A stretch of DNA of 20,489 bases from positions 1 to 20,489 of the forward strand of contig URST01000034.1 in the NCBI GenBank assembly GCA_900550585.1. The letters run 5' to 3'. The notes under the pieces were generated by a model that searched no databases, was not told where the DNA came from, and saw nothing but the letters and a program-made list of their open reading frames with translations. The stretch's first letter is position 1, and each line of letters starts with the position of its first letter. Shown one piece after another: positions 7,675 through 14,840 of the stretch. The position numbers and the translations under genes were made by a program. Source of the DNA: an uncultured Eubacteriales bacterium. Its GTDB lineage: Bacteria > Bacillota > Clostridia > Oscillospirales > Oscillospiraceae.

Positions 7675-8440
7675 CGTCCGTCGCTCCTTTCAGAAACTGC
7701 ATCATGGTGATGCCCAGCGCCGCCGCCGCGACCACGCACAGCAGAATAGTGGTGCTGGAGCCCATCCGGAAGAAAAAGCTGCCCACGGTCAGCGCCAGCG
7801 CGATGAAGGGGGCGATGCTGAAGCTGCCCCGGCGCTGGGCGTGGGAGAACCGGGCGGCCGACGCGGCGCACAGCGCCGTCAGCAGCAGGTTTTCCAGCCA
7901 TACGGCGGCGTCCCGCAGGGGCAGCAGGTGGTGCAGGAAGCTGCCCGAATACACGGACAGCAGCAGCGTCTGCGGCCCCGGCGTATAGCTGCCGTAGGGC
8001 ATCTGCACGGTGTCGATGCGCAGCTTCACCACCGCGACGCACACCGCCGCCATCACCGCCCAGTAGAACAGCACGCACACGGCGTTGTACAGCGTCCACC
8101 ACAGGCAGAGGCTGTCCTCGCCGATCCGCAGCCGCCGCACGGTCAGGCCGGTCTTGGCCCCATAGCCGCAGCCGTTGAGGCTCAGCACCGCCAGCAGGGC
8201 GGCGAAGCCCACGGCGCAGACGGCCGCCGCGCCGGTTTTTGCCGGCAGGTACTTGAAATCAATGGGGTAGTACTCTGACGTTACGCTGCCGTCCTCGTTG
8301 GCGTAGACGACGCGGTCCTCATACGCCGGTACCAGCCACAGCAGCGCACCGGCCAGTGCCGCCGCCAGGATCGTGATGGCAATGGCCCTGCATACGGTGC
8401 CGCGCGCTGCCAGCGCCAGCACGGATAGATGCTTTCTCAT
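7634..8440 (-). CDS. Six-helix membrane protein, predicted ABC transporter permease
   Basis: 268 residues with about six transmembrane segments: near 18-38, 70-90, 115-140, a weaker one near 180-200, 211-228 and 232-248. A short soluble stretch around 42-66 lies between the first two. The sequence is ABC-2-like in overall topology but has no diagnostic motif that I can name. Its ATG overlaps the stop of the GntR repressor by four bases (ATGA), so it is the first structural gene of the operon. The C-terminal tail (KGATDDDAKTDFRTAQDA) is hydrophilic and extends into the overlap with the next gene. Confidence 0.82.
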   Translation of the reverse strand: MRKHLSVLALAARGTVCRAIAITILAAALAGALLWLVPAYEDRVVYANEDGSVTSEYYPIDFKYLPAKTGAAAVCAVGFAALLAVLSLNGCGYGAKTGLTVRRLRIGEDSLCLWWTLYNAVCVLFYWAVMAAVCVAVVKLRIDTVQMPYGSYTPGPQTLLLSVYSGSFLHHLLPLRDAAVWLENLLLTALCAASAARFSHAQRRGSFSIAPFIALALTVGSFFFRMGSSTTILLCVVAAAALGITMMQFLKGATDDDAKTDFRTAQDA

Positions 8441-8826
8441 GCGTCCGTTCCCTCCCTGTCATACAGTGTGTCCAGCAGGCGGTGGGCATCCTCCCGGGTC
8501 AAGCCCATGCGCCGGGCCGCGTCCACCATGGCCTGCATCTCCGTTTCCAGCAGCTCCCGCCGCAGGGCGTCGATCTGCTCCGGCGTGGTCTGAATATAGC
8601 TCTTGGCCCCGGCGCGGGACGTGACCAGTCCCTCGTCCTCCAGCAGGCGGAAGGCCTTCTGCACCGTGTTGGGGTTCACCGCCAGCAGCGCCGACACCAC
8701 CCGCCGGGAGGGCAGCTCGTCGCCGTCCTGTATGGTGCCCGCCGCCAGCCCCTGCTGGATATAGCGGATGATCTGCAGATAGATGGGCGTGCCGTCCGTC
8801 TGACGGAACGCCTGGAATGAGATCAC
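8437..8826 (-). CDS. YtrA-type GntR repressor
   Basis: A 129-residue regulator of the short YtrA subfamily, with a GntR winged helix (residues about 5-75: PIYLQIIRYIQQGL, then LPSRRVVSALLAVNPNTVQKAFRLLEDEGLV) and only a short C-terminal dimerisation helix pair. There is no large effector domain. I chose the GTG at 8826 because AGGAGG ends 9 bases upstream. The in-frame GTG three codons earlier (8835) would abut the ribosome binding site with no spacer. As the first gene of its operon, it probably represses the operon through the inverted repeats at 8852-8902 and is relieved by cell-envelope-active compounds. That role is known for the family and is inferred here. Confidence 0.92.
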   Translation of the reverse strand: MISFQAFRQTDGTPIYLQIIRYIQQGLAAGTIQDGDELPSRRVVSALLAVNPNTVQKAFRLLEDEGLVTSRAGAKSYIQTTPEQIDALRRELLETEMQAMVDAARRMGLTREDAHRLLDTLYDREGTDA

Positions 8827-8851
8827 GCGCCGCACCTCCTCTCTGTAAACT

Positions 8852-8869
8852 GTATTACTCGTGTAATAC
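8852..8869. promoter_or_regulatory. Putative YtrA operator 1
   Basis: GTATTAC-tcgt-GTAATAC is a perfect 7-bp inverted repeat. It lies just downstream of the predicted start point of the minus-strand operon. The block AACTGTATTA (8848-8857) and the block ATACGGATG (8866-8874) recur in operator 2, so the two sites share sequence as well as symmetry. Confidence 0.7.
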
Positions 8870-8876
8870 GGATGTT

Positions 8877-8902
8877 AACTGTATTATACGGATGATACAG
8901 TT
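8877..8902. promoter_or_regulatory. Putative YtrA operator 2
   Basis: AACTGTAT and ATACAGTT form a perfect 8-bp inverted repeat with a 10-base spacer. The site covers the -10 hexamer and the -10/-35 spacer of the minus-strand promoter, so a bound repressor would block polymerase directly. Confidence 0.72.
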
Positions 8903-8911
8903 TCCTGTCAA
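8883..8911 (-). promoter_or_regulatory. Perfect-consensus sigma-A promoter of the Ytr-type operon
   Basis: On the minus strand, TTGACA (8906-8911) and TATAAT (8883-8888) are both perfect and separated by 17 bases. Such a strong promoter is best explained by tight repression through the overlapping operator. Confidence 0.9.
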
Positions 8912-8945
8912 GGGGAAAATTAAAAAAGTCCTAAACTCCGGCGGC

Positions 8946-8974
8946 TTGCCACCGGCGCGCCTGTGTGCTATCAT
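8946..8974 (+). promoter_or_regulatory. Sigma-A promoter of the two-component genes
   Basis: TTGCCA (8946-8951), 17 bases, then TATCAT (8969-8974) preceded by TGC as an extended -10. Predicted start near 8981, 18 bases before the response regulator ATG. Confidence 0.75.
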
Positions 8975-8998
8975 AGCTCCAGAGAGGGAGGGAGAGCC

Positions 8999-9670
8999 AT
9001 GTACCGTATTTTCATCGTGGAGGACGACGCTGCCATCGCGCAGGCCGTCTGCCAGCAGGCGGCATCCTGGGCGCTGGAGGCCCGCTGCGTCACGGATTTC
9101 CGCCGCGTGGCGGAGGAGGCGGCGGCCTACGACCCGCACCTGATCCTGCTGGACATCTCCCTGCCGTTTTTCGACGGCTACCACTGGTGCCGCCAGATCC
9201 GAAAAAGCAGCCGCGTGCCCATCATCTTCCTGTCCTCGGCGGCGGACAACATGAACATCGTCATGGCCATGAACATGGGCGCCGACGACTTTATTGCCAA
9301 ACCCTTTGACCGGAACGTGCTGATGGCCAAGGTGCAGGCCCTGCTGCGCCGGGCCTACGACTTCACGGTGCAGCCGCCGGTGCCGGCGTGCCGGGGCGCC
9401 CGCCTGCACACCGATACACAGAAGCTGGAGTACGGCGGCGCCGCCGTCGACCTGACGAAAAACGAGTACCGCATCCTGCTTTGCCTTATGGAGCGGGCGG
9501 GGCAGGTGGTCAGCCGGGAGAAGCTGATGCAGACCCTGTGGGAGACGGACAGCTTTGTGGACGAGAACACCCTGACGGTCAACGTCAACCGCCTGCGCCG
9601 GAAGCTGGCCTCGGCGGGACTGGAGGATTTTATCACCACCCGCCACGGCGTGGGGTATCTGGTGGAGTAA
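8999..9670 (+). CDS. OmpR-family response regulator, BceR-like
   Basis: 223 residues. The receiver domain has the acidic pair at D9/D10, phosphoacceptor D52 in LILLDISLP, conserved S79/S80 and K101 in IAKPF. Residues about 128-223 are an OmpR/PhoB winged helix (DLTKNEYRILLCL, then DENTLTVNVNRLRRKL, then TTRHGVGYLVE). I chose the ATG at 8999 because a GGGAGGG ribosome site precedes it and MYRIFIVEDD is a typical family start. An upstream in-frame start at 8963 lies inside the promoter region. The kinase gene starts 8 bases after the stop. Its likely target is the promoter region of the downstream ABC genes (10675-10749). Confidence 0.95.
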   Translation: MYRIFIVEDDAAIAQAVCQQAASWALEARCVTDFRRVAEEAAAYDPHLILLDISLPFFDGYHWCRQIRKSSRVPIIFLSSAADNMNIVMAMNMGADDFIAKPFDRNVLMAKVQALLRRAYDFTVQPPVPACRGARLHTDTQKLEYGGAAVDLTKNEYRILLCLMERAGQVVSREKLMQTLWETDSFVDENTLTVNVNRLRRKLASAGLEDFITTRHGVGYLVE

Positions 9671-9678
9671 GGAGCGAT

Positions 9679-10671
9679 ATGGAACTTTTTCGGCGTTATC
9701 TCCGCCAGCACCGGCTGGCGATGCTTGTCTTTGTGCTGTGCTGCGCGCTGCTGGCGGGCAGCTTTGCACTGTACCGGCTGCCGCTGGCGGCAGTGGCCTA
9801 TCCGGCGGCGCTGTGCCTGCTGGTATGCGCCGCAGCGGCGGCATGGGACTATGCCCGCACCCTCCGCCGCCACCGGCGGCTGGCGGAGCTGCGGACGGCG
9901 GCCAACGCCCTGCTGCTGGCTCTGCCCGCCCCGGACACCATCGGGGAGGCGGACTGCATGGCCGCCATCGAGACGCTGCGCCGCGCCGCGTCGGAGCGGG
10001 AGACGGCCAATACCGCCCGCCACCGGGAGATGGTGGACTACTACACCGCCTGGGTCCACCAGATCAAGACGCCCATCGCCGCCATGCGCCTGACCCTCCA
10101 GCTGGACGACACGCCCAACGGGCGGAAACTCATGAGCCAGCTGCTGCGCATCGAGCAGTATGTGGACATGGTGCTGATGTATCTGCGCCTGGACGAGGGC
10201 ACCAGCGACTACGTCATCCGCCCCTGCGGCGTGGACGAGGTGATCCGCCAGAGCCTGCGGAAATTCGCCGGGGAGTTCATCGACCGCCGGCTGACGCTGC
10301 ACTACCAGCCGGTGGGCCTGACGGTGGTGACGGATGAGAAGTGGCTGGGCTTCGTGGTGGAGCAGGTGCTGTCCAACGCGCTGAAATACACCCCGGAGGG
10401 CGGCAGCATCACCATCGACGCGGAGCAGCCCGCCACCCTGTGCATCCGGGATACCGGCATCGGCATCGCGCCGGAGGATCTGCCCCGCATCTTCGACCGG
10501 GGCTACACCGGCCATAACGGCCGGACGCACCGGCAGGCCAGCGGCATCGGCCTGTACCTGTGCCGCCGCATCTGCCGGGATCTGGGCCACACCATCACCG
10601 CCGCGTCCGCGGTAGGGGAGGGGACGGTCATCCGTCTGGACCTCAGCCGCCGCACCGGGCCGCTGGAGTGA
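9679..10671 (+). CDS. Intramembrane-sensing histidine kinase, BceS-like
   Basis: 330 residues. Two transmembrane helices (about 12-31 and 36-55) are joined by only a few residues, so there is no extracellular sensor domain. This is the hallmark of kinases that sense through a partner ABC transporter. The H-box is WVHQIKTPIAA with His127, the N-box is SNALKY with Asn233, and the G-boxes are DTGIGI (258) and SGIGLYL (288). AAGGAG precedes the ATG by 4 bases. It lies between the response regulator and the BceAB-type transporter, so the four genes form one sensing and detoxification unit against peptide antibiotics. The exact compound is not evident. Confidence 0.95.
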   Translation: MELFRRYLRQHRLAMLVFVLCCALLAGSFALYRLPLAAVAYPAALCLLVCAAAAAWDYARTLRRHRRLAELRTAANALLLALPAPDTIGEADCMAAIETLRRAASERETANTARHREMVDYYTAWVHQIKTPIAAMRLTLQLDDTPNGRKLMSQLLRIEQYVDMVLMYLRLDEGTSDYVIRPCGVDEVIRQSLRKFAGEFIDRRLTLHYQPVGLTVVTDEKWLGFVVEQVLSNALKYTPEGGSITIDAEQPATLCIRDTGIGIAPEDLPRIFDRGYTGHNGRTHRQASGIGLYLCRRICRDLGHTITAASAVGEGTVIRLDLSRRTGPLE

Positions 10672-10674
10672 AAT

Positions 10675-10711
10675 CTTACAATTCTGTTAGAATGGGGGCG
10701 GGAAATGTAAG
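10675..10711. promoter_or_regulatory. Putative response-regulator binding region before the ABC genes
   Basis: CTTACA (10675-10680) and TGTAAG (10706-10711) are inverted copies. Inside them lie a perfect inverted repeat ATTCT-gtt-AGAAT (10681-10693) and a tandem pair, TTACAAT (10676) and TTAGAAT (10687). The tandem copies are 11 bases apart, as expected for OmpR-family dimers. The region is centred about 60 bases upstream of the predicted transcription start. Confidence 0.55.
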
Positions 10712-10740
10712 CTGACCGCATGGCAGCCGTTTCCCGCCCC
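10695..10740. repeat. 11-bp inverted repeat upstream of the ABC promoter
   Basis: GGGGCGGGAAA (10695-10705) and TTTCCCGCCCC (10730-10740) are perfect complements 24 bases apart. No T-run follows, and the right arm abuts the -10 region, so it is not a standard terminator. In readthrough transcripts from the kinase gene it would form a strong hairpin. Confidence 0.7.
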
Positions 10741-10749
10741 TGCTATACT
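10720..10749 (+). promoter_or_regulatory. Activatable promoter of the Bce-type ABC genes
   Basis: TATACT (10744-10749) preceded by TGC is an extended -10. The best -35 is ATGGCA (10720-10725) with an 18-base spacer, which is weak. A weak -35 behind a putative response-regulator site fits positive control. Confidence 0.65.
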
Positions 10750-10781
10750 GTGACCTGCAAACAAAAGGAGGTCGTTTTTTT

Positions 10782-11546
10782 ATGTCGATTCTGGAAGTCA
10801 GCGGTCTGCGCAAGGTGTATACCACCCGCTTCGGCGGCAGCCGCGTGGAGGCCCTGCATAACGTGGAGTTCACGGTGGAGCAGGGCGAATATGTGGCCAT
10901 CATGGGCGAGTCCGGCAGCGGCAAGACCACGCTGCTGAACATCCTTGCCGCGCTGGATACCCCCACCGCCGGCACGGTGCGTCTGGATGGCCGTGACCTG
11001 TCCGCCGTGAAGGAGGCGGACGCCGCCTCGTTCCGCCGGGACCATCTGGGCTTCGTGTTTCAGGAGTTCAACCTGCTGGACACCTTCTCGCTGGAGGACA
11101 ACATCTACCTGCCGCTGGTGCTGGCGGGGAAGCCCTATTCCGAGATGCGCGACCGCCTGCGTCCGCTGGCGGAGCAGCTGGGCATCACGGAGCTGCTGAA
11201 GAAGTACCCCTACGAGGTGTCCGGCGGCCAGAAGCAGCGGGCCGCCGTGGCCCGCGCCCTCATCACCCAGCCCCGTCTGCTGCTGGCCGACGAGCCCACC
11301 GGCGCCCTGGACTCCCGGGCCACCGATGAGCTGCTGGGGCTGTTCGGCGACGTGAACCGCCGGGGCCAGACCATCCTTATGGTCACCCACTCCGTCAAGG
11401 CCGCCAGCCGCGCCGGGCGGGTGCTGTTCATCAAGGATGGCCAGGTGTTCCACCAGCTCTATCGCGGCGATACCAGCGATGCCGGGTTCTATCAGATGAT
11501 CTCCGACACGCTGACCATGCTGCAGGCAGGCGGTGACGCGCAATGA
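10782..11546 (+). CDS. BceA-type ABC transporter ATP-binding protein
   Basis: A 254-residue ATPase of the MacB/LolD/BceA class. Walker A is GESGSGKT (42-49), the Q-loop glutamine is Gln94 in FVFQEFNLL, the signature is VSGGQKQR (146-153), and Walker B is LLLADE (166-171) with catalytic Glu171, followed by PTGALD and switch His in MVTHS. AGGAGG lies 10 bases before the ATG. It overlaps the permease by four bases (ATGA). It energises the permease and also takes part in signalling to the intramembrane kinase. The C-terminal 30 residues (YRGDTSDAGFYQMISDTLTML) are typical of Bce ATPases. Confidence 0.95.
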   Translation: MSILEVSGLRKVYTTRFGGSRVEALHNVEFTVEQGEYVAIMGESGSGKTTLLNILAALDTPTAGTVRLDGRDLSAVKEADAASFRRDHLGFVFQEFNLLDTFSLEDNIYLPLVLAGKPYSEMRDRLRPLAEQLGITELLKKYPYEVSGGQKQRAAVARALITQPRLLLADEPTGALDSRATDELLGLFGDVNRRGQTILMVTHSVKAASRAGRVLFIKDGQVFHQLYRGDTSDAGFYQMISDTLTMLQAGGDAQ

Positions 11547-13591
11547 ACCGTGGATTTTACCCCCGTCTGGCGTGGACGGGCATGAAGCAGAACCGCCGGC
11601 TGTACCTGCCGTACCTGCTGACCTGCACCGGCGTCACCGCCATGTTCTACATCCTTATGGGCCTGTCGGTGTCCACACTGCTGCCCCAGATGTCCGGCGG
11701 CGGCAGCACGACCCTGATCATGGGCCTCGGCAGCGTGGTCATCGCCTTTTTCGCCCTGATCTTCCTCTTTTACACCCATTCGTTCCTCATCCGCCGCCGC
11801 AGCCGGGAGTTCGGCCTGTACAACGTGCTGGGCATGGGCAAGGGCAACATCGCCCGCATCCTGCTGTGGGAGACGCTGCTGACCTGCGCCGGCACCACTG
11901 TCGTCGGCCTTGCGCTGGGCGTGGCGCTGTCCAAGCTGGCGGAGCTGGGGCTGATGAACCTTCTCCGCAGCCAGATCAGCTATACGTTCACGGTGAACAT
12001 CAAGTCGCTGCTGGTGACGCTGGCGCTGTTCGCCGCCGTCCACGGCCTGATCTTCCTGCATTCCCTGTGGCAGCTGCACCGCGTCAGCGCCGTGGCTCTG
12101 CTGCACAGCGAGTCCGTGGGCGAAAAGCCGCCCCGCGCCAGATGGCTGCTGGCGGTGCTGGGCCTTGCCCTGCTGGGCGGCGCCTATTGGCTGGCCGTGT
12201 CCATCCGCGAGCCGCTGGAGGCGCTGCTGTGGTTCTTTACGGCGGTGCTCATGGTCATCGCCGGCACCTATCTGCTGTTCATCTCCGGGTCCGTGGCGCT
12301 GTGCCGCGCCCTCCAGAGGAACCCCCGCTATTACTACCGGCCCAGCCACTTCGTGTCCGTGTCCTCCATGGCCTACCGCATGAAGCGCAACGGCGCGGGT
12401 CTTGCCAGCATCTGCGTGCTGGCCACCATGGTGCTGGTGATGCTGTCCTCCACCACCTGCCTGTACTTCGGGCAGGAGGACGCGGTGAATGCCCGCTATC
12501 CCCACGATATCGCCGTGACGGTATACGGTGATGAGCATCTGATGGACAAGACGGAGCTGGAGGAGCTGCGCCAGGGGGTGGAGAGCGCCATTTTCAACTT
12601 CGGCGGCGAGACCAGCAACGTGGCGGAGTACCGGGAGGTGTCCCTCAGCGGCCTGATGGACGGCGGCAACCTGACCGTTGACGCGGCCGGGGCGTACGCA
12701 ACGGACAGCACCCACGTCATACAGATGCACTTTGTACCGCTGGAGGAGTACAACGCCGTCACCGGCCAAAGCCTGACACTGGAGGATGGACAGGTGTATG
12801 TGGCCGCACTGCGGATGGACTTCAACGCGGACACGCTGTCCGTTGACGGCGGCATGACCCGCCATGTGATGAAGCGGGAGATCACACCGCTGGACGGTGC
12901 CGCGGTGGCGGACATCACGCCGTCCCTGACGGTGGTGGTGAAGGACTTTGAGAGCTTTGTGCCGGAATTGCAGGGGTATCTCAGCGACAAGTACGGCTGG
13001 TATCCCAGCGCGTACTGGAACTACGGCTTTGACACAGACCTGCCGGAGAACCAGCAGGCGAACACCGACGACGTGACGCCCAACCTGACGGATGCACTGA
13101 ACGCGCACCTCAGCCGTGTGAGCAGCGACTGGGGCGTGGGGGTCAGCGTGGAGTCCAAGGCGGGCAACCGCAGCGATTTCTACGGCACATACGGCGGCCT
13201 GTTCTTCCTGGGCATCATGCTCAGCGTGGTGTTCCTGCTGGCCGCCGTGTCCATCATCTACTACAAGCAGATCTGCGAGGGCTATGAGGACCAGAGCCGC
13301 TTCGACATCATGCAGAAGGTGGGCATGACGAAAAGAGACATCCGCCGCAGCATCAACTCCCAGCTGCTGACCGTGTTCTTCCTGCCCATGGCCCTGTCCG
13401 GTGTCCACCTGTGCTTCGCCTTTCCCTTCATCCACAAGCTCCTGCTGCTGTTCAACCTGAGCAACACCCCGCTGCTCATCGGCACCACCGTCATCAGCTA
13501 TGTGGCCTTCGCCCTGCTGTACACGCTGGCGTATAAGCTGACATCCAACGCCTACTACCACATCGTCAGCGGCGCAGCGGAGCGCGAATAA
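11543..13591 (+). CDS. BceB-type ABC transporter permease (FtsX fold, large extracellular domain)
   Basis: 682 residues and about ten transmembrane helices. Early helices (about 22-45, 57-80, 110-130, 155-173, 200-220, 226-250, 288-308) include the FtsX-type segment RRRSREFGLYNVLGMGKGNI. A hydrophilic extracellular domain of about 240 residues (roughly 308-547) follows, then the last three helices beyond GGLFFLGIMLSVVFLLAAVSIIYY. The large loop between helices 7 and 8 is the feature of BceB/VraG proteins that binds the antibiotic target complex. The motif FDIMQKVGMTKRDIRRSI near the C-terminus is the second FtsX-type coupling segment. It should remove peptide antibiotics from lipid II-cycle intermediates and control the kinase. 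Confidence 0.95.
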   Translation: MNRGFYPRLAWTGMKQNRRLYLPYLLTCTGVTAMFYILMGLSVSTLLPQMSGGGSTTLIMGLGSVVIAFFALIFLFYTHSFLIRRRSREFGLYNVLGMGKGNIARILLWETLLTCAGTTVVGLALGVALSKLAELGLMNLLRSQISYTFTVNIKSLLVTLALFAAVHGLIFLHSLWQLHRVSAVALLHSESVGEKPPRARWLLAVLGLALLGGAYWLAVSIREPLEALLWFFTAVLMVIAGTYLLFISGSVALCRALQRNPRYYYRPSHFVSVSSMAYRMKRNGAGLASICVLATMVLVMLSSTTCLYFGQEDAVNARYPHDIAVTVYGDEHLMDKTELEELRQGVESAIFNFGGETSNVAEYREVSLSGLMDGGNLTVDAAGAYATDSTHVIQMHFVPLEEYNAVTGQSLTLEDGQVYVAALRMDFNADTLSVDGGMTRHVMKREITPLDGAAVADITPSLTVVVKDFESFVPELQGYLSDKYGWYPSAYWNYGFDTDLPENQQANTDDVTPNLTDALNAHLSRVSSDWGVGVSVESKAGNRSDFYGTYGGLFFLGIMLSVVFLLAAVSIIYYKQICEGYEDQSRFDIMQKVGMTKRDIRRSINSQLLTVFFLPMALSGVHLCFAFPFIHKLLLLFNLSNTPLLIGTTVISYVAFALLYTLAYKLTSNAYYHIVSGAAERE

Positions 13592-13592
13592 G

Positions 13593-13630
13593 AAAAAAGC
13601 TCCCTCCAGCCTTTCGGCTGGAGGGAGCTT
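13593..13630 (-). terminator. Intrinsic terminator of the rhomboid-like gene
   Basis: AAGCTCCCTCCAGCC (13597-13611), a TTTC loop, and its perfect complement (13616-13630). On the minus strand the hairpin is followed by a U-run from the A-tract at 13593-13598. On the plus strand no T-run follows (CGCATATC), so termination of the ABC permease transcript there would be less efficient. Confidence 0.88.
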
Positions 13631-13640
13631 CGCATATCGC

Positions 13641-14507
13641 TCACTCCTCGGTGAAGTGGACGTGGTTGAAGATGTGGTCCTGACAGAAGCAGTGGTAGCC
13701 CGCGCACTTGCTGCAATAGCGGAACTGCAGGTCGGGATAGTCCGTGTCGGTGCGGCCGCACACGGCGCACTTGTGGTGATAGCCCTTCTCCTGGGCCTGC
13801 TGCTTCGCCGCCTGCTTGAACTGCACGGTCTTGGGGCTGTACTGCGTTTTGGTGCGGGCGGCCAGATAGTGCACCTCCGGCCAGATGAACACGGCGAAGT
13901 TCAGCAGCGCTACCACCGGCAGCACCACGCCCGCCCAGTTGTGGGCGCCGATGGCACGGATGATGTCAAAGGCGAACAGCGCGCCGTCCAGATAGGCCAG
14001 CCACTTCATCTTCACCGGGATGATGAACATGAACAGCACCGTGGTGTCCGGGAACAGCATGGCGAAGGCGAAGAACATGGACAGGTTCACATAGGCGGTG
14101 CCCGCCACGGTGATATAGCTGTTGCCGGTGATGACGCTGGCCAGCACCGTGCCCAGCACTGTCAGCAGCACGCCGCTGAAGTAGTACAGGTTGAACTTGG
14201 CGGTGCCCCACTGGCGCTCCAGCGTGGAGCCGATCCAGTAGTAGAAGTACAGGCTGATCAGCAGCCAGAACGGGGAACTGGCGCTGGGGTAAAAGACGAA
14301 CGTCACGATGCGCCAGATCTCGCCGTGGAGCAGGCCGTTGAGGTTGAAGGTCAGAAAATCCAGCGCGGTGGGATCGGAGGCCGCCGTCAGCATGGACAGG
14401 ATATACACCGCCGCGGTGCCGATGACGATGACGCGCATCAGATTGGGGATACCGAACCGGGGGTGGGCGGCGCAGAAGCGCTGCACCCCGTCATAGAGCT
14501 TTTTCAA
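13641..14507 (-). CDS. Rhomboid-like membrane protein lacking the catalytic GxSG, with C-terminal Cys/His zinc tail
   Basis: 288 residues. About six membrane segments span residues 25-210. GEIWRIVTFVFYP (62-74) matches the rhomboid 'WR' loop. The position of the serine nucleophile motif reads VAGTAYVNLSMFFAF (134-148) with no GxSG, so it is probably an inactive or derlin-like relative. AHNWAG (188-193) resembles the AHxxG helix. A cytosolic tail (about 215-288) has C247, C250, C265, C268, C273 and C275, and H278, H282 and H284, consistent with one or two zinc sites. The start is TTG, supported by AGGAGG 9 bases upstream. It is a single gene with its own promoter and terminator, convergent to the ABC permease. 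Function unknown; recognition of membrane substrates or quality control is a guess from pseudorhomboids. Confidence 0.82.
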   Translation of the reverse strand: MKKLYDGVQRFCAAHPRFGIPNLMRVIVIGTAAVYILSMLTAASDPTALDFLTFNLNGLLHGEIWRIVTFVFYPSASSPFWLLISLYFYYWIGSTLERQWGTAKFNLYYFSGVLLTVLGTVLASVITGNSYITVAGTAYVNLSMFFAFAMLFPDTTVLFMFIIPVKMKWLAYLDGALFAFDIIRAIGAHNWAGVVLPVVALLNFAVFIWPEVHYLAARTKTQYSPKTVQFKQAAKQQAQEKGYHHKCAVCGRTDTDYPDLQFRYCSKCAGYHCFCQDHIFNHVHFTEE

Positions 14508-14541
14508 GGGGAACGTCCTCCTGTGTATTCAAGTATTGCCT

Positions 14542-14570
14542 ATTGTAACGCACAAAACGGCAAAAGTCAT
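14542..14570 (-). promoter_or_regulatory. Sigma-A promoter of the rhomboid-like gene
   Basis: On the minus strand, ATGACT (14565-14570) and TACAAT (14542-14547) are separated by 17 bases. The predicted leader is about 28 bases and includes AGGAGG at 14517-14522. Confidence 0.65.
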
Positions 14571-14649
14571 GTCATTTTTTTGAACAATGGTCAGAAGGGG
14601 GCAAATGTTTCCGCAAAGTGAATTATTTGCATTTTTCCGGGAAAACCTA

Positions 14650-14677
14650 TTGACAGCCGCAAAATATGTGCTAAGAT
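14650..14677 (+). promoter_or_regulatory. Sigma-A promoter of metK
   Basis: TTGACA (14650-14655), 16 bases, then TAAGAT (14672-14677) preceded by TGC as an extended -10. Predicted start near 14684, about 12 bases before the riboswitch aptamer. Confidence 0.78.
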
Positions 14678-14695
14678 AGACACTACAAGTGAATA

Positions 14696-14840
14696 CCTTA
14701 TCAAGAGTGGCGGAGGGACCGGCCCAATGAAGCCACGGCAACCTGTTTTTTCAAGGTGCCAAATCCGGCGAACGAATCGAAAGATGAGGGAAGGCAAGAA
14801 AGCTTCAGCACTCTGTCGGTTCGGACAGGGCGCTTTTTTA
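14696..14840 (+). promoter_or_regulatory. SAM-I riboswitch (S-box) with expression platform
   Basis: The aptamer spans about 14696-14789. The P1 strand CTTATC (14697-14702) pairs with GATGAG (14783-14788). It carries the highly conserved AAGAGTGGCGGAGGGACCGG and CCCAATGAAGCC core, and the P3 arm beginning CGGCAACC. All match the S-box consensus. Downstream, AGGGAAGGC and the terminator form the expression platform. High S-adenosylmethionine should stabilise P1 and allow termination, lowering expression of metK, whose product makes SAM. This is feedback control of the pathway end product. Confidence 0.97.
14807..14839 (+). terminator. Riboswitch-controlled intrinsic terminator
   Basis: AGCACTCTGTC (14807-14817) pairs with GACAGGGCGCT (14824-14834) with one A-C mismatch and one G-U pair, around a 6-base loop, followed by six T (14834-14839). 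It is the off-state structure of the SAM-I switch. Confidence 0.9.

Noticed and set aside
10695..10740. Transcription terminator after the histidine kinase gene
   Set aside because: The arms are perfect, but the loop is 24 bases and no T-run follows, so it was kept only as an inverted repeat.
11492..13561. Long open frame antisense to the Bce-type permease
   Set aside because: It has no recognisable motif and a His/Gln/Ala-rich composition, while the sense strand has ten helices and FtsX segments.
13597..13630. Hairpin as an efficient terminator for the Bce permease on the plus strand
   Set aside because: No T-run follows the hairpin on the plus strand. The T-run is on the minus-strand side, so it was assigned to the rhomboid-like gene.
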